Numbered from the stretch's first letter, positions 1-10,770 are shown. The stretch: DNA of 64,000 nt from Comamonadaceae bacterium (GCA_947455465.1 CANGNS010000004.1:102512-166511); one strand, 5' to 3'. Notes: generated by a model from the sequence alone, not told the origin. Numbers and translations: made by a program.

Positions 1-181
1 TCATAGGGGCCGCTCCTGGGGGTCAAAATCGCCAGCATAACCGCTGCGCGGCGGCCGATTGCCGGCCCCGCAGGCGCGACAACCCTGCCAAAAATCGGGC
101 TAATAGGCCCCGCGCGGTCCGCACGAGGCCTTGTAAATGCCTAGAATTGCCGCAACTCACCGAGGTACACACAGGAGATTG
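1..181. promoter_or_regulatory. Upstream region with possible divergent gene start
   Basis: No complete gene lies here. On the minus strand an AGGAG lies eight bases before an ATG whose first base is position 4, so a leftward gene probably begins at the very edge, with only its first codon inside the window. The rest would hold promoters for that gene and for the Bax-inhibitor gene at 182. I could not pick a convincing -35/-10 pair. Confidence 0.3.
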
Positions 182-880
182 ATGATGAATGAGCACCTTT
201 CCGTTTTAGACAGCGACTATTCCTACGGCATCAGCGCCGAGGAACGCAACAAAGTCTTGCGCAATACCTACTGGCTGCTGGCCTTGAGCCTGGTACCCAC
301 GGTTTTGGGCGCTTGGGCTGGAGTCGCCCTGGGCCTGGGGCATGTATTTAGCGGCGGCCTGGGCATGGTCTTGTTCCTGGTAGGCGCTTTCGGGTTTATT
401 TACGCCATCGAACGCACCAAAAACTCGGCCACCGGCGTTCCGGTGTTGCTGGCATTCACGTTTTTCATGGGCGTGACCATGTCGCGCCTGATCGAGTCGG
501 TGCTGGGTTTTAAAAACGGAACCGATCTGGTGATGACCGCTTTTGGCGGCACAGCTGGCGTATTTTTGGTTATGGCCATCCTGGCTACAACCATCAAACG
601 CGACCTCTCGGGCATGGGGCAATGGTTGTTTGTGGGCACCATGGCCTTGGTCGTGGGCGGCGTTATCAATATGTTTGTCGGCTCCACGGCCGGCATGCTG
701 GCTATGTCGGTGGCCGCCATCGCCATTTTTAGCGCCTACATGCTGTATGACATCAAGCAGATCATTGACGGCGGCGAGACCAATTGCATCAGCGCCACGC
801 TGGCCCTGTACCTGGACATCATCAATGTCTTTCAAAGCCTGCTGGCTTTGCTGGGCATCTTTGGCGGCGAGCGCGACTGA
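182..880 (+). CDS. Bax inhibitor-1/YccA family integral membrane protein
   Basis: The product is a 232-residue polytopic membrane protein of the Bax inhibitor-1 (YccA/YbhL) family. Seven hydrophobic segments can be traced, from about residue 28 to the C-terminus, and the soluble N-terminal tail is short. In E. coli, YccA modulates FtsH proteolysis; other members are proposed ion channels. The exact role here is unknown. I placed the start at the ATG at 182 (or the adjacent ATG at 185) because AGGAG lies at 173-177. The reading frame stays open upstream to 137 but has no ribosome site there. A strong terminator follows, so the gene is probably monocistronic. Confidence 0.85.
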   Translation: MMNEHLSVLDSDYSYGISAEERNKVLRNTYWLLALSLVPTVLGAWAGVALGLGHVFSGGLGMVLFLVGAFGFIYAIERTKNSATGVPVLLAFTFFMGVTMSRLIESVLGFKNGTDLVMTAFGGTAGVFLVMAILATTIKRDLSGMGQWLFVGTMALVVGGVINMFVGSTAGMLAMSVAAIAIFSAYMLYDIKQIIDGGETNCISATLALYLDIINVFQSLLALLGIFGGERD

Positions 881-900
881 CCGCGCCGCTGGCACCAGGA

Positions 901-925
901 AAAAAGGCCCTTCGGGGCCTTTTTC
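901..925 (+). terminator. Rho-independent terminator after the Bax-inhibitor gene
   Basis: A perfect stem AAAAAGGCCC / GGGCCTTTTT closes on a TTCG tetraloop and ends in a T run. It sits 20 bases past the stop codon. Because the flanks are A-rich and T-rich it could work in both directions. Confidence 0.85.
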
Positions 926-978
926 TTTGCCCTCGCAGGGGCTTCTATACTGGTTTCACCGACGCATCTGCCTGCACC

Positions 979-1761
979 ATGACACTCGCTTGCTTGCTTT
1001 TCAACCCTCGAACGCTTGGGGCGCTGGCAGCGCTTTGGGCGCTTTGCTGCCCCGCGGTGGGCGGCGCGGCCGAGGTGCAAGTGGCAGTGGCGGCTAATTT
1101 TGCGGGGCCGATGCAAAAAATCGCCAAAGCCTTTGAGGAGGACAGCGGGCACCGCGTTCGAACAGCCCTTGGCTCAACCGGCAAACTAGCGACCCAAATC
1201 AAGTCGGGCGCGCCGTTTGAAGTGTTCTTGTCTGCCGACAGCCAGACTGCGGCGAGCCTGGAAGCCGAGGGTCTGGCCGTCGCTGGCAGCCGTTTTAGCT
1301 ACGCAACGGGGCGCTTGGCACTATGGAGCCGCCAGGCGGGCCTGGTCGACGCGCAAGGTGCGGTGTTGCGCACAGGCCATTTTTCTTACCTGGCCATGGC
1401 CAACCCCAGGCTGGCGCCCTACGGCGAGGCGGCGCTGGAAGTGCTCAAAGCGATGGGCCTGTGGCCGGCGCTGCAAAGCCGGGTCGTGAATGCCGACAGT
1501 GTGGGTCAGAGCTACCAGTTTGTGGCCAGTGGCAACGCCGAACTGGGCTTTGTCGCCTTGTCGCAAATTCTGGCCGACACTGAAAACAACAAAAGCGCGT
1601 ACTGGCTGGTACCCAGCCATCTGCATGCGCCTTTGCGCCAAGACGCGGTGCTATTGCAAACCGGCAAAGACAAGCCCGCTGCGCTGGCGCTGATGCGTTT
1701 TCTCAAAAGCCCTGCGGCCCAGGCCATCATCCAGGCTTACGGTTATTCGGTCGACAAATGA
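979..1761 (+). CDS. modA: Molybdate ABC transporter periplasmic binding protein ModA
   Basis: This is the periplasmic receptor of the molybdate/tungstate importer. The protein has 260 residues. A long hydrophobic N-terminus ends near residue 33 and looks like a signal peptide; the mature protein begins with the ModA-typical [16 protein letters not shown]. The [10 protein letters not shown] stretch matches the oxyanion-binding region of the family. The frame is open further upstream, but only the ATG at 979 yields the signal peptide directly. The stop overlaps the modB start by ATGA, and modB and modC follow, which fixes the identity. No ModE regulator is present nearby. Confidence 0.93.
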   Translation: MTLACLLFNPRTLGALAALWALCCPAVGGAAEVQVAVAANFAGPMQKIAKAFEEDSGHRVRTALGSTGKLATQIKSGAPFEVFLSADSQTAASLEAEGLAVAGSRFSYATGRLALWSRQAGLVDAQGAVLRTGHFSYLAMANPRLAPYGEAALEVLKAMGLWPALQSRVVNADSVGQSYQFVASGNAELGFVALSQILADTENNKSAYWLVPSHLHAPLRQDAVLLQTGKDKPAALALMRFLKSPAAQAIIQAYGYSVDK

Positions 1762-2447
1762 ACCCCCTGCTATCCCCGCAAGACCTCGCCAGCGTGGGCC
1801 TGACGCTGCAACTTGCTACGCTCAGTACGCTGGTTTTGCTGGCGCTCACATTGCCGCTGGCCTGGTGGCTGGCGCACACCCGTTCGCGCTGGCGCACGCC
1901 GATTGCCGCCCTGGCCTCCCTGCCGCTGGTGCTGCCGCCCACGGTATTGGGCTTTTATTTGCTAATTTTCTGGGGGCCGGACGGCCTGGGCGGACAGCTC
2001 ACCCAATGGCTGGGTTGGGGGCGCCTTCCCTTTACTTTTGCCGGCCTGGTGCTGGCGTCGGTGATTTATTCGCTGCCTTTTGCGCTGCAGCCGCTTTTGC
2101 ATGCCTTCGAACACATGGGGCGCCGCCCCCTGGAACTGGCGGCCATGCTGCGCGCCTCGCCCTGGGATGCGTTTTTTAGTGTGGCCTTGCCCCTGGCGCG
2201 CCCGGGCATCCTGACAGCGGCGGTACTGAGCTTTGCGCACACGGTGGGCGAGTTCGGCATGGTGCTCATGATGGGCGGCAATATCGAGGGCCAGACCCGC
2301 GTGGTGTCGACGCAGATTTACGGCCACGTCGAAGCGCTGCAATACCGCCAGGCGCACGTACTGGCGGCGCTGATGGTGGCCTTTTCCTTCGCGGTGCTGC
2401 TGTTTTTGCAGCGCTCACGGAGCGCTGCGGCCAAGGGCGCGCCATGA
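1758..2447 (+). CDS. modB: Molybdate ABC transporter permease ModB
   Basis: This inner-membrane permease has 229 residues and about five transmembrane helices. Near residue 130 there is an EAA-type loop ([20 protein letters not shown]), which couples the permease to the ATPase, and the C-terminal half carries the conserved [12 protein letters not shown] segment of ModB. It overlaps modA by four bases and modC by four bases, so the three genes are very likely translated from one transcript. Length and motifs are normal for the family. Confidence 0.93.
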   Translation: MNPLLSPQDLASVGLTLQLATLSTLVLLALTLPLAWWLAHTRSRWRTPIAALASLPLVLPPTVLGFYLLIFWGPDGLGGQLTQWLGWGRLPFTFAGLVLASVIYSLPFALQPLLHAFEHMGRRPLELAAMLRASPWDAFFSVALPLARPGILTAAVLSFAHTVGEFGMVLMMGGNIEGQTRVVSTQIYGHVEALQYRQAHVLAALMVAFSFAVLLFLQRSRSAAAKGAP

Positions 2448-3529
2448 GCGCCCACGACCGCATCAGCATCCAACTGCGCCTGCCAAGGCCAGACTTTGAA
2501 TTAAGCGTGGAGGTGCAACTGCCCGAGCAAGGCATTACGGTGGTTTTCGGGCAAAGCGGCTCGGGCAAAACCAGTTTGCTGCGCTGCGTGGCGGGCTTGG
2601 ACCGACCCCAGAGGGCGCGCATCCAGGTGCATGGTCAGGTCTGGCAGGACGACCAAGGACCGATTTTTGTTCCACCCTGGCAGCGCCCGGTGGGCTATGT
2701 TTTCCAGGAAGCCAGCCTGTTCCCGCACCTCGATGTGCGCGGCAACCTGCATTACGGCCTGCGCCGCGCCCAGAACCCCGACCCCGCCGCGCTGCACGAG
2801 GCCATAGAACTGCTGGGCATCGGCCCGCTGCTGGCACGCGAGGTGGCCGCCCTCAGTGGCGGCGAGCGCCAGCGGGTGGCCATTGCCGCCGCACTGGCGC
2901 TGCGCCCGCGCCTCTTGCTGTTGGACGAACCGCTGGCCGCCCTGGATGCGCCGCGCCGGCAAGAAATCATGCCCTGGCTGGAGCGCCTGCGCGACCAGGT
3001 GCACATTCCCATGCTTTACGTCACGCACTCGGTAGACGAAGTCGCGCGCTTGGCCGACCACCTGCTCGTGCTGGCTGGCGGGCAGGTGCAGGCCAGCGGG
3101 CCGGTGTCGCAGGTACTGGCGGGATTGACGCCACCCATCGCTTTAGGCGAGGACATGGCTGCGATTTTTTCAGCCACGGTGCAGGCGCGCGACCCGCGCT
3201 GGCATCTGATGCAAGTGCAGTTTGGCGACGCCAGCCTGTGGATCAAAGACGGCGGGCAGCCCATTGGTAGCCCTGTGCGCCTGCGGCTGTGGGCCCGCGA
3301 TATCAGCCTGGCGCGCAGCCGCGCCACCGATACCAGCATCCAAAACCTGCTGCCGGCCACCGTTGCAGCCCTGCTGCCCGAGACGCACCCGTCGCAGGTG
3401 CTGGTGCATCTGCACTGTGGCGGGCAAGGGGTGTGGGCGCGCATAACCGCGCGGGCCGCCCAGGCCCTGGACCTGCAGGTGGGCAGCGCCGTCTGGGCGC
3501 AGGTCAAATCGGCCGCTTTGGTGGGCTAA
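2444..3529 (+). CDS. modC: Molybdate ABC transporter ATPase ModC
   Basis: This is the ATP-hydrolysing subunit of the molybdate importer. The 361-residue protein has a Walker A motif GQSGSGKT at residues 36-43, the ABC signature [10 protein letters not shown] near 137-146, Walker B LLLLDEP near 157-163 and a switch histidine in YVTHS. The region after about residue 285 fits the C-terminal molybdate-binding MOP domain found in ModC, which lets the ATPase sense intracellular molybdate. It is the last gene of modABC; the next gene, rpmE2, has a separate leader. Confidence 0.93.
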   Translation: MSAHDRISIQLRLPRPDFELSVEVQLPEQGITVVFGQSGSGKTSLLRCVAGLDRPQRARIQVHGQVWQDDQGPIFVPPWQRPVGYVFQEASLFPHLDVRGNLHYGLRRAQNPDPAALHEAIELLGIGPLLAREVAALSGGERQRVAIAAALALRPRLLLLDEPLAALDAPRRQEIMPWLERLRDQVHIPMLYVTHSVDEVARLADHLLVLAGGQVQASGPVSQVLAGLTPPIALGEDMAAIFSATVQARDPRWHLMQVQFGDASLWIKDGGQPIGSPVRLRLWARDISLARSRATDTSIQNLLPATVAALLPETHPSQVLVHLHCGGQGVWARITARAAQALDLQVGSAVWAQVKSAALVG

Positions 3530-3674
3530 ACGCGCCCGGCCTGTGCGGCGCAAGGCCGCCAAATCGCCTTGGGATAGAATGCGGGGTTATCTGCGGCAAG
3601 TACTTTTGGCTTGGAATTGGACAATGGGTTGTTCAAGGGCCAGTGGCGGCTACCGCACCTGATGGAAAAAAGAT

Positions 3675-3932
3675 ATGAAAGACGGCATTCACCCCAACTA
3701 CCGCGAAGTGTGCTTCATGGACCTGTCGAACAATTTCAAGTTCGTCACACGCTCCTGCGCAAACACCAAAGAAATGATCAAGATGGACGACGGCCGTGAG
3801 CTGCCCTTGTACAAGCTTGATACGTCCAGCGAGTCGCACCCCTTCTACACCGGCACCCAAAAATCGGTGGACAACATGGGCGGACGCGTGGAGAAATTCC
3901 GCAACCGTTTCGGCAAAACAACCGCCAAATAA
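3675..3932 (+). CDS. rpmE2: 50S ribosomal protein L31, type B
   Basis: The product is an 85-residue L31 of the B type (YkgM-like). It lacks the zinc-binding CxxC pairs of type A L31 and ends in the usual [17 protein letters not shown] tail. L31 joins the two ribosomal subunits at the central protuberance. In bacteria that carry both types, the zinc-free form replaces the zinc form under zinc starvation; whether a type A copy exists elsewhere cannot be seen. A strong terminator follows. The upstream gap 3530-3674 contains a possible -10 element (TAGAAT at 3575-3580) without a clear -35. Confidence 0.93.
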   Translation: MKDGIHPNYREVCFMDLSNNFKFVTRSCANTKEMIKMDDGRELPLYKLDTSSESHPFYTGTQKSVDNMGGRVEKFRNRFGKTTAK

Positions 3933-3964
3933 GCGCGTCGCAAGGCCCTGGCCTGACGCCCGCC

Positions 3965-4000
3965 AAAAAAGGCAGCTCGGATTTCCGCGCTGCCTTTTTT
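3965..4000 (+). terminator. Terminator after rpmE2
   Basis: Six adenines, a stem GGCAGC / GCTGCC (3971-3976 with 3989-3994) and six thymines form a classical intrinsic terminator. It ends two bases before the ATG of the next gene at 4002, so that gene must be transcribed by read-through or by a start lying inside this element. Confidence 0.85.
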
Positions 4001-4001
4001 C

Positions 4002-5714
4002 ATGGACACTCGCCCCGTGAACACCAATCCCGCCATCGTCACCCGCGCCGGTGCCCAGCGCCTGCCCCGCCTGGCCTTGCTGGCCCTGTGCGCCGCGTAT
4101 GTGCTAATGGGCTTTGCCGGGCGCAGCGCCTGGAAGAGCGCCGACATGACGGCTGTCGGCTATATGGCCGAGCTGGCGCGCCAAGGCAGCAATTGGTGGC
4201 ACCCGACTTTGCTCGGCCAAGCCTCCGACCAAGGCGCTTTGCTCCCTTACTGGCTGGGCGCCTGGATGATGGGCCTGAGCCCTGACGCCGATCCGACCGC
4301 CTGGTGGGTGCGCCTGCCTTTTGCGCTATTCCTGGTACTCACCATGGCTGCCAGTTGGTACGGCACCTATTTTTTGGCGCGCAGCGAAGCGGCCCAGCCC
4401 ATTAGTTTTGCCTTTGGCGGCCAAGCCGCACCCGCCGACTACGCCCGCACGATTGCCGACGGCGGCCTGCTGGCCTTGATCGCCTGTTTGGGCTTGGCCC
4501 AGTTGGCGCACGAAACCACGCCTGAACTGGTGCAAATGGGTTTTGTCACCCTGCTGTTTGCGGGCCTGAGCGCCCTGCCCGTGCGCACCGTGGCTGCCTG
4601 CGCGGCCGTGGTGCTCGGCTTGTTGGGCTTGACGCTCAGCGGCGCGCCGGCGCTGGCCTTGGTCTTGGGCGCGGGCGCGCTGCTTTTTGAGTTGCACCAA
4701 CTGCGCCTGCCATCGGCGAATACGGCTGCAGACGCGCCGCGCGCCGGGGCGCTCACGCTGGCTTTGGCGATGGCGGCGAGCGCAGCTTTGGCCAGCATAT
4801 TGCATTTGTGGCGCTGGAAAGTGTCCAGCCCGCCCGATTCGCTGGCCCATTGGCACGGCTATGGGCAATTGCTGCTGTGGTTTACCTGGCCGGCTTGGCC
4901 TTTGGCTTTGTGGACACTGTGGGTTTGGCGCAGGCATATATTTAGCCGCCATGTGGGGCGGCACCTGGCCTTGCCTTTGTGGTTTGTGCTGGTCACCCTG
5001 AGTGCCACCTGGTGGATGGAAGCCTCAGACCACACCCTGCTCTTGGGCCTACCAGCCATGGCCACTTTGGCGGCCTTGGCGCTGCCTACGCTCAAGCGGC
5101 AAGTGGCCTCCTTGATTGATTGGTTTACGCTGCTTTTTTTCACCGGCTGCGGAATAGTGGTGTGGGTGCATTGCATCGCCATGCTGACCGGCTTTCCGGC
5201 CAATCCGGCTACCAATATTGCACGCCTGGCACCCGGGTTTGAGGCGCATTTTTCGTGGTGGGCTTTGCTCATGGGATTGGCTTCGACCGCCGCCTGGGGC
5301 TTGCTGGTGCATTGGCGCGTAGGACGGCACCGGCCGGTGCTTTGGCGCAGCCTGGTGCTGCCCGCAGGCGGTGCGGCTTGGTGCTGGACGTTGCTCATGA
5401 GCATGGGCCTGCCGCTTTTGGATTACACCCAAAGCTACAACGGCTGGGCGCGTCTGGTGGCACTGCAAATTCCAAGTCCGGGCTGCGTGACCAGCCAGAA
5501 CCTGGACAGCGGCCAGGCCGCCGCGCTACGGTGGATTGGGCAGTTGCCGCTGCGCTCCCCGGCAGCGCTGCAAAGCTGCCCCTGGATGCTGGTCGCCCCC
5601 GCCGCCGACGATGCGCTACCCGGCCAAATTGACACCAGTCTGTGGGAGGCCAAAACCCTGGTGCGCCACCCCAGCGATGGGCATATTGCCGTCTGGGTGC
5701 TTAAGCGGCGCTAG
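4002..5714 (+). CDS. GT39-like polytopic membrane glycosyltransferase family protein
   Basis: A 570-residue membrane protein with about eleven or twelve hydrophobic helices and a soluble C-terminal part of roughly 110 residues. The opening segment (first helix, then [19 protein letters not shown], then a WHP motif) resembles the first periplasmic loop of PMT/ArnT-type lipid-linked sugar transferases (GT39/GT83). The usual DE pair of that loop is not intact (here AD-M), and the lysine-proline motif that normally follows is replaced by QGALLPYW. It may therefore be a diverged transferase or a non-catalytic relative. The start lies right behind the rpmE2 terminator, and the 3' end overlaps the convergent rlmD by 14 bases. 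Confidence 0.7.
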   Translation: MDTRPVNTNPAIVTRAGAQRLPRLALLALCAAYVLMGFAGRSAWKSADMTAVGYMAELARQGSNWWHPTLLGQASDQGALLPYWLGAWMMGLSPDADPTAWWVRLPFALFLVLTMAASWYGTYFLARSEAAQPISFAFGGQAAPADYARTIADGGLLALIACLGLAQLAHETTPELVQMGFVTLLFAGLSALPVRTVAACAAVVLGLLGLTLSGAPALALVLGAGALLFELHQLRLPSANTAADAPRAGALTLALAMAASAALASILHLWRWKVSSPPDSLAHWHGYGQLLLWFTWPAWPLALWTLWVWRRHIFSRHVGRHLALPLWFVLVTLSATWWMEASDHTLLLGLPAMATLAALALPTLKRQVASLIDWFTLLFFTGCGIVVWVHCIAMLTGFPANPATNIARLAPGFEAHFSWWALLMGLASTAAWGLLVHWRVGRHRPVLWRSLVLPAGGAAWCWTLLMSMGLPLLDYTQSYNGWARLVALQIPSPGCVTSQNLDSGQAAALRWIGQLPLRSPAALQSCPWMLVAPAADDALPGQIDTSLWEAKTLVRHPSDGHIAVWVLKRR

Positions 5715-7170
5715 GCCGCAGCGGTGCATCGGGGTCGCGCTCAAATACGGCAATACTTTCCACATGCGCGGTGTGGGCAAACATATTGACCACCCCGGCC
5801 GCCACGCAGCGGTAACCGGCCTCCTGCACCAAAACCCCCGCATCACGCGCCAAAGTGGACGGGTTGCAACTGACGTAGACGATGCGCTTGGGCGCCGTCC
5901 AGTCGCCGCGCAGACCGGCGTCTTGCTGCAAAGCGGCCAAGGCCTGCACCAGTGAATACGCGCCCTCGCGTGGCGGATCTACCAGCCATTTATCGGCAGC
6001 ACCATCGGCAGCGAGCACCTGCGGGCTCATCTCAAACAGATTGCGGACCGCAAAAGTCGTGGGCGCCAAAGTGGCGCCAGCGGGCCGCTTGGCCTGGTTG
6101 AGCGCGTAGTTGTCGCGCGAGCGCTCTACCAGCGACTGCGCGCCTTCAATACCCAGCACCGCGCGCGCCTGCGTAGCCAGCGGCAGCGTGAAGTTGCCCA
6201 GGCCGCAGAACCAGTCAATCACCCGCTCGTGCCGCTGCACCTGCAGCAGCCCCAAGGCGCGCGCAACGAGCACGCGGTTGACATGCGGGTTGACCTGTGT
6301 GAAATCGGTGGGCCGAAACGGCATGGTGATGCCGTAGTCCGACAGGCTGTAGGCCAAAACACCGGTATCGGCCTCGCGCTCTGGATCCAGCAGCGCGATC
6401 GTGTCCGGGCCTTTGGGCTGCAGCCACCATTGCACGCCCGGGTGCGCCTGGGCAAAGGCACGCAGGCGTTCTTTGTCGGCGTCGCTCAGAGGCTGCAAAT
6501 GGCGCAGCACCAGGGCCGTCACGTCGCCCTGCCCGTCACCACTTCGGTCACCAATGGCCAATTCAATTTGCGGCAGGGATTGGACCGCGTCCATCGCGCC
6601 AATCAGCGCGCGCAAGGGCAGCAACATTGCGCTGACGTGCGCAGGCAGCACCGGGCAGACCTTCATGTCGGCTACAAAATGGCTTTTACGCTCATGAAAG
6701 CCGATCAGCACCTCGCCTTTTTTGCGCACATAGCGCACCGACAGACGTGCACGGTAGCGGTAGGCCCAAGCCGGCCCTTCGATGGGGCGCAGCATATTGT
6801 CCGGGCGCACTTTGCCGATATGCCACAGCTGGTCTTCCAAGGCGCGTTGCTTGACCGCCACCTGCGCCGCCGGGTGCAGATGCTGCATTTTGCAGCCGCC
6901 GCAGGCGCCCGTATGCAAGCCAAAATGCGGGCAAGCCGGGCGCACGCGCTGCGAAGATTCGTGGTGAATCTCGGTCAGCGTGCCTTTGTCAAAACTGTTT
7001 TTAACGCGGTTGATGTGCGCGCTCACCACCTCAAACGGCAGGGCGCCGTCGATAAACACCACTTTGCCGTCTTCGCGGTGGGCCACGCCCTGGCCTTCCA
7101 GGTCCAGGCTGCGCACCGTCAGGCGCCCAGGGGGCGGGTAGGCGGCGGGGGCCGCAGCGGAATCAGGCAT
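5701..7170 (-). CDS. rlmD: 23S rRNA (uracil-C5)-methyltransferase RlmD (RumA family)
   Basis: The enzyme transfers a methyl group from SAM to C5 of U1939 in 23S rRNA. In the 489-residue protein a TRAM domain spans about residues 15-70. Iron-sulfur ligands appear as C80, C90 and C93, with a later CPVL cysteine. The SAM-binding motif is [14 protein letters not shown], and the catalytic cysteine lies in [11 protein letters not shown]. It starts three bases from the nlpD stop, so it is likely the last gene of the surE-pcm-nlpD-rlmD run. The family paralogue RlmC is an alternative name, but length, TRAM domain and cysteine set favour RlmD. Confidence 0.88.
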   Translation of the reverse strand: MPDSAAAPAAYPPPGRLTVRSLDLEGQGVAHREDGKVVFIDGALPFEVVSAHINRVKNSFDKGTLTEIHHESSQRVRPACPHFGLHTGACGGCKMQHLHPAAQVAVKQRALEDQLWHIGKVRPDNMLRPIEGPAWAYRYRARLSVRYVRKKGEVLIGFHERKSHFVADMKVCPVLPAHVSAMLLPLRALIGAMDAVQSLPQIELAIGDRSGDGQGDVTALVLRHLQPLSDADKERLRAFAQAHPGVQWWLQPKGPDTIALLDPEREADTGVLAYSLSDYGITMPFRPTDFTQVNPHVNRVLVARALGLLQVQRHERVIDWFCGLGNFTLPLATQARAVLGIEGAQSLVERSRDNYALNQAKRPAGATLAPTTFAVRNLFEMSPQVLAADGAADKWLVDPPREGAYSLVQALAALQQDAGLRGDWTAPKRIVYVSCNPSTLARDAGVLVQEAGYRCVAAGVVNMFAHTAHVESIAVFERDPDAPLRPSAA

Positions 7171-7172
7171 GC

Positions 7173-8084
7173 CTAGCGCGCAGGCAGGTACTTGGTCGGG
7201 TCGACCGGTTTGCCCAACTTGCGCACTTCAAAGTGCAGCTTGACCTGGTCGGCATCGCTATTGCCCATTTCGGCAATCTTTTGGCCCTGGCGCACGCTGC
7301 TGCCTTCTTTGACCAGTAAGCTTTGGTTGTGGGCGTAGGCCGACAAATAGGTCTTGTTGTGCTTGAGGATGATCAGGTTGCCGTAGCCACGCAGACCGGC
7401 GCCCGCATACACCACCTCGCCATCGGCAGCGGCCAGCACCGGGTCACCGGCGGCGCCACCGACATCCACGCCTTTGCGGTTTTTGGCCTCGTCAAAGCCG
7501 GTCACGATCTCGCCTTTGGCAGGCCAGATGAAGGCGATGTCCTCATCCGAAGCGGGCGCAGCAGGGCTTGTCGTCGCGGCGGGTGTCGGCGTCACGGGGC
7601 GCGCAGGCGGCGTGGCACTGGCAGCGACTGCTGGCAAAGGCGCGGCCGCAATTTTTCCGCCGGCGACCGGCTTGGTCACGACGGCATCGTCTGGCTGGCC
7701 AGGCGGCACCACGCGAATCACCTGCCCGGCCTCGATGCGATTGGGATTGTCCAGCCCATTCCAGCGGGCGATTTCGCGGTAGCTTTGGCCTGCCTCCAAG
7801 CCAATGCGTGCCAAGGTATCGCCGGGTTTCACCGTGTAGTAGCCGGGCTTGCCCGCATTTTCTGATCCGGGTGGCAAGGGCGCGGTGGCGGCGGGCGTCA
7901 CTGCGACGGGAGCCGGTTTCGCCGCGGTGCCGTCGTGCACAGAGGCTGCGCTGACGGGTGCCGTGCGGTCTTCGACTGGCGCGCGGCGTACGGGGGCGCT
8001 GTTGCAGGCTGCCAGCGCCGCCAATACCAGCAGCACACACCAGCGCCTGTTTGTTATGCCGCAGGGCATAGAGCTAAAAACCAT
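7173..8084 (-). CDS. nlpD: NlpD-like LysM/M23 lipoprotein, probable amidase activator
   Basis: A 303-residue envelope lipoprotein. The N-terminus has a signal sequence and a lipobox (LAALAAC). A LysM peptidoglycan-binding domain covers about residues 82-126, a proline/alanine linker follows, and a LytM/M23 domain fills the last 110 residues. The M23 metal-binding motifs are degenerate: the first His position reads KGVDV and the HxH pair reads KLHFEVR. As in E. coli NlpD, it should therefore be an activator of the cell-division amidase AmiC rather than an enzyme. It follows pcm within 25 bases. The ATG at 8084 is preferred because purines precede it. Confidence 0.88.
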   Translation of the reverse strand: MVFSSMPCGITNRRWCVLLVLAALAACNSAPVRRAPVEDRTAPVSAASVHDGTAAKPAPVAVTPAATAPLPPGSENAGKPGYYTVKPGDTLARIGLEAGQSYREIARWNGLDNPNRIEAGQVIRVVPPGQPDDAVVTKPVAGGKIAAAPLPAVAASATPPARPVTPTPAATTSPAAPASDEDIAFIWPAKGEIVTGFDEAKNRKGVDVGGAAGDPVLAAADGEVVYAGAGLRGYGNLIILKHNKTYLSAYAHNQSLLVKEGSSVRQGQKIAEMGNSDADQVKLHFEVRKLGKPVDPTKYLPAR

Positions 8085-8109
8085 GTCTACTTTCTCAGTT
8101 GCGCGCCAG

Positions 8110-8859
8110 CTAGGCGACGCCCGATTTTAGGGGCACGAAATGCACCGCCTCCAGCACCGTTTGGCGCACGCCTTGGGCGGTCTTGTCCAAGACCATCAGG
8201 GCCTGGCCGCCCACCGCGCCCGACGCGTGCGAGACCGGCGCCACCAGGCGTCCGCCAACGGCCAGCTGGTCGATCCAGGCCTGCGGAATCGCCTCGCCCC
8301 CGGCTGCCGCGACGATGCCGGCGTACGGCGCGCCTGCTGGGTAACCCAGCATGCCGTCGCCCAGCAGCAAATGCAGGCGGGTCAGGCGCAAATAGCGCAG
8401 GTTTTCGCGGGCCTTGTCATGCAGGCCGCGCAGTCGCTCGATGCTGTAGACCTCGCTGGCCAGATGGCTCAGCACTGCGGCCTGATAGCCGCAGCCGGTG
8501 CCGATCTCCAGCACGCGGCCGAGCTGCCCGCTTGCGCCGTTGCGCAGCAACTCCAGCATGCGGGCCACCACGCCGGGTTTGCTAATGGTTTGGCCTAGCC
8601 CGATAGGCAGGCTAGTGTCTTCGTACGCTTGGTTGACCAGCGCGCTGTCTACAAAGCGGTGACGCTCCACGGCGCCCATGGCCTGCAGCACGAAGGGGTC
8701 GCGCAGGCCCTGACCGGCCAGCTTTTGCACCATGCGCTGGCGCACGGCGCTCGAGTCCATGCCCAGTCCTTGCGGTTGGTTGATGGGCGCGGCTGGCTTG
8801 GCTTTTTTGGCCGGCGCACTGCCCGGCAATCGAGCCGGGAAGGAGGGCCGCTCTTTCAT
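8110..8859 (-). CDS. pcm: Protein-L-isoaspartate O-methyltransferase
   Basis: The enzyme methylates isoaspartyl residues in damaged proteins so they can be repaired. The 249-residue product has an N-terminal extension of about 35 residues rich in Lys, Pro and Ala, then the PCMT core with [14 protein letters not shown] and the SAM site [14 protein letters not shown]. The open frame continues to 9090, but the ATG at 8859 overlaps the surE stop by ATGA, which indicates translational coupling. surE-pcm-nlpD is a conserved proteobacterial arrangement. Confidence 0.93.
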   Translation of the reverse strand: MKERPSFPARLPGSAPAKKAKPAAPINQPQGLGMDSSAVRQRMVQKLAGQGLRDPFVLQAMGAVERHRFVDSALVNQAYEDTSLPIGLGQTISKPGVVARMLELLRNGASGQLGRVLEIGTGCGYQAAVLSHLASEVYSIERLRGLHDKARENLRYLRLTRLHLLLGDGMLGYPAGAPYAGIVAAAGGEAIPQAWIDQLAVGGRLVAPVSHASGAVGGQALMVLDKTAQGVRQTVLEAVHFVPLKSGVA

Positions 8860-9617
8860 GGCGCAGACATGCGCGCCATGTGCTGGCCCCAAGCGCCTAA
8901 ATTGTCGTGGTCGGTAAGGTCCACCGACAAAGGTGTGACGGCGATGTGGCCTTGGCTGGTGGCAAAAAAATCGGTGCCCTGGGCCTCGTCTTTGACGGGG
9001 CCAGCCGCGCCGATCCAGTACATGGTCTCGCCGCGCGGGCTGGTTTGTTTGATCACCGGCTCGGCCGCGTGGCGCTTGCCCAGTCGACATAGCTGCGCGG
9101 GGCGGATGTCCGCATAAGGCAAATTGGGAATATTGACATTGAGCAACCAGGCAGCGCCGCCCACCAGCTGCGCTTGCTGCACCGCCAGCACAAACTCGCG
9201 GGCCTTGCGGGCGGCCGACGCCAGTTCAAGCCAGTCCTTGCTCACTTGGGAGAAGGCAATGGCGGGGATGCCGTACAAATAGCCCTCCATCGCAGCGCCC
9301 ACGGTGCCCGAATAAATGGTGTCATCGCCCATATTGGCGCCGTTGTTGATGCCTGAGACCACCAAATCAGGCCGGTAGTCCAACAAACCCGACAAGGCGA
9401 TGTGCACGCAATCGGCCGGTGTGCCGTTCACATAGCGAAATCCGCTGGCGCCGCGGTGCACGTACAAAGGGGCATTGAGAGTGAGCGCATTGGATTTGGC
9501 GCTGTTGTTGTGCTCGGGCGCGATGACCTCGACCTCGGCCACGTCTTTGAGTGCGTCATACAGGGCGACAATGCCTGGCGCTTGGTAACCGTCGTCGTTG
9601 GAAATGAGGATTTTCAT
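8856..9617 (-). CDS. surE: 5'/3'-nucleotidase SurE
   Basis: SurE is a metal-dependent phosphatase of nucleoside monophosphates and short polyphosphate, linked to stationary survival. The 253-residue protein begins with [12 protein letters not shown], whose two aspartates bind the metal, and carries the [19 protein letters not shown] signature. The ATG at 9617 gives the standard N-terminus; the frame extends to 9665 without family-like sequence. It is the first gene of the leftward surE-pcm-nlpD-rlmD cluster and diverges from the oxidoreductase gene across about 70 bases. Confidence 0.94.
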   Translation of the reverse strand: MKILISNDDGYQAPGIVALYDALKDVAEVEVIAPEHNNSAKSNALTLNAPLYVHRGASGFRYVNGTPADCVHIALSGLLDYRPDLVVSGINNGANMGDDTIYSGTVGAAMEGYLYGIPAIAFSQVSKDWLELASAARKAREFVLAVQQAQLVGGAAWLLNVNIPNLPYADIRPAQLCRLGKRHAAEPVIKQTSPRGETMYWIGAAGPVKDEAQGTDFFATSQGHIAVTPLSVDLTDHDNLGAWGQHMARMSAP

Positions 9618-9688
9618 GGGGTTTTGGGGGTTGCAGCGATTGTAGGTGGGCCGCGCCTCTATCATTGCCGCATTTACTGGAGACCTCC

Positions 9689-10669
9689 ATGCATGCTTGG
9701 CTTTGCGAAAACCCCGTTGGCGTCGAGGCGCTGACCTGGAAAGAACTACCCACCCCCACCCCCAAAGCGGGCGAGGTGCTGATCAAAATCGAGGCGGCTA
9801 GCCTTAATTTTCCGGATCTGCTCATTGTGCAGAATAAATACCAAATGAAGCCGCCCCTGCCCTTTGTGCCCGGCTCAGAGTACGCCGGCACCATCGAGGC
9901 TGTTGGCGAAGGCGTCAAGCACCTCCAAGTAGGCCAGGCGGTCGCCTGCCTGAGCGGTACCGGCGGCTTTGGCACACACACGATTGCCCCGGCCATGCTG
10001 TGCATGCCGCTGCCCCCCCACTTTCCGATGGTGGACGCAGCCGCGTTCATCATGATTTACGCCACCTCGCACCATGCGCTGGTGGACCGCGCGGCGCTCA
10101 AAGCGGGCGAAACCGTGCTGGTGCTCGGCGCTGCCGGGGGGGTAGGCACCTCGGCCATCCAAATTGCCAAGGCCATGGGCGCGCGCGTGATCGCCGCGGC
10201 CTCCACCGACGAGAAGTGCGCGCTGTGCCGCAGCATTGGCGCAGACGAGACCATCAACTACAGCACCGATAACCTGCGCGACGCCCTCAAAACCCTGACC
10301 GGCGGCAAGGGCCCGGATGTGATTTACGACCCGGTGGGCGGCGACTTTGCCGAACCGGCGTTTCGCTCCATCGCTTGGCGCGGCCGCTACCTGGTGATCG
10401 GCTTTGCCGCCGGCCCCATCCCCGCCCTGCCCTTTAACCTGGCGCTGCTCAAAGGCGCTTCCATCGTGGGCGTCTTCTGGGGCGACTTCACCCGCCGCGA
10501 ACCCCAGGCGAGCATGGCCGCCATGGCCGAACTGGCGCAGTGGTACGCCCAGGGCAAGATCAAACCGGTGATCGACCGCACCATGCCCATGGCAGACCTC
10601 AAAGCGGCCTATGCACACATGGGCTCGCGCGGGGTGATGGGCAAATTGGTGATGGTCAATGCCTCGTAG
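9689..10669 (+). CDS. NADPH:quinone oxidoreductase-like zinc-independent MDR protein
   Basis: A 326-residue medium-chain dehydrogenase/reductase. The N-terminal GroES-like fold contains [15 protein letters not shown] and [14 protein letters not shown]. The Rossmann fold contains the NADP-binding [16 protein letters not shown]. The zinc ligands of alcohol dehydrogenases are missing, which points to the quinone-oxidoreductase branch; the true substrate is unknown. The ATG at 9689 has a GGAG seven bases upstream; the frame is open to 9665. It diverges from surE. A weak terminator-like hairpin follows. Confidence 0.85.
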   Translation: MHAWLCENPVGVEALTWKELPTPTPKAGEVLIKIEAASLNFPDLLIVQNKYQMKPPLPFVPGSEYAGTIEAVGEGVKHLQVGQAVACLSGTGGFGTHTIAPAMLCMPLPPHFPMVDAAAFIMIYATSHHALVDRAALKAGETVLVLGAAGGVGTSAIQIAKAMGARVIAAASTDEKCALCRSIGADETINYSTDNLRDALKTLTGGKGPDVIYDPVGGDFAEPAFRSIAWRGRYLVIGFAAGPIPALPFNLALLKGASIVGVFWGDFTRREPQASMAAMAELAQWYAQGKIKPVIDRTMPMADLKAAYAHMGSRGVMGKLVMVNAS

Positions 10670-10712
10670 CCAGCCGAAGCGCGCGAAATAACCCTGGTTT
10701 AATTAAGGAATG

Positions 10713-10737
10713 TGGCCTCATTTGGGGCCATATTTTT
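10713..10737 (+). terminator. Possible terminator after the MDR oxidoreductase gene
   Basis: A five-pair stem TGGCC / GGCCA is followed by TATTTTT. The stem is short, so the call is weak. Its T run overlaps the -35 box of the next promoter. Confidence 0.4.
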
Positions 10738-10769
10738 GACTTATTAATTATTAAATTTATAATAATTAA
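10736..10769 (+). promoter_or_regulatory. Near-consensus sigma70 promoter with overlapping palindrome, upstream of the SPFH gene
   Basis: A -35 box TTGACT (10736-10741) and a perfect -10 box TATAAT (10758-10763) are separated by 16 bases. A 10-base perfect inverted repeat, TTAATTATTA (10744-10753) and TAATAATTAA (10760-10769), spans the spacer and the -10 box and could be an operator. The stretch is far more A/T-rich than the rest of the window. Confidence 0.65.
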
Positions 10770-10770
10770 A

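Noticed and set aside
889..978. Molybdenum-cofactor riboswitch before modA
   Set aside because: The gap is about 90 bases and mostly holds the preceding terminator; no extended structure could be drawn.
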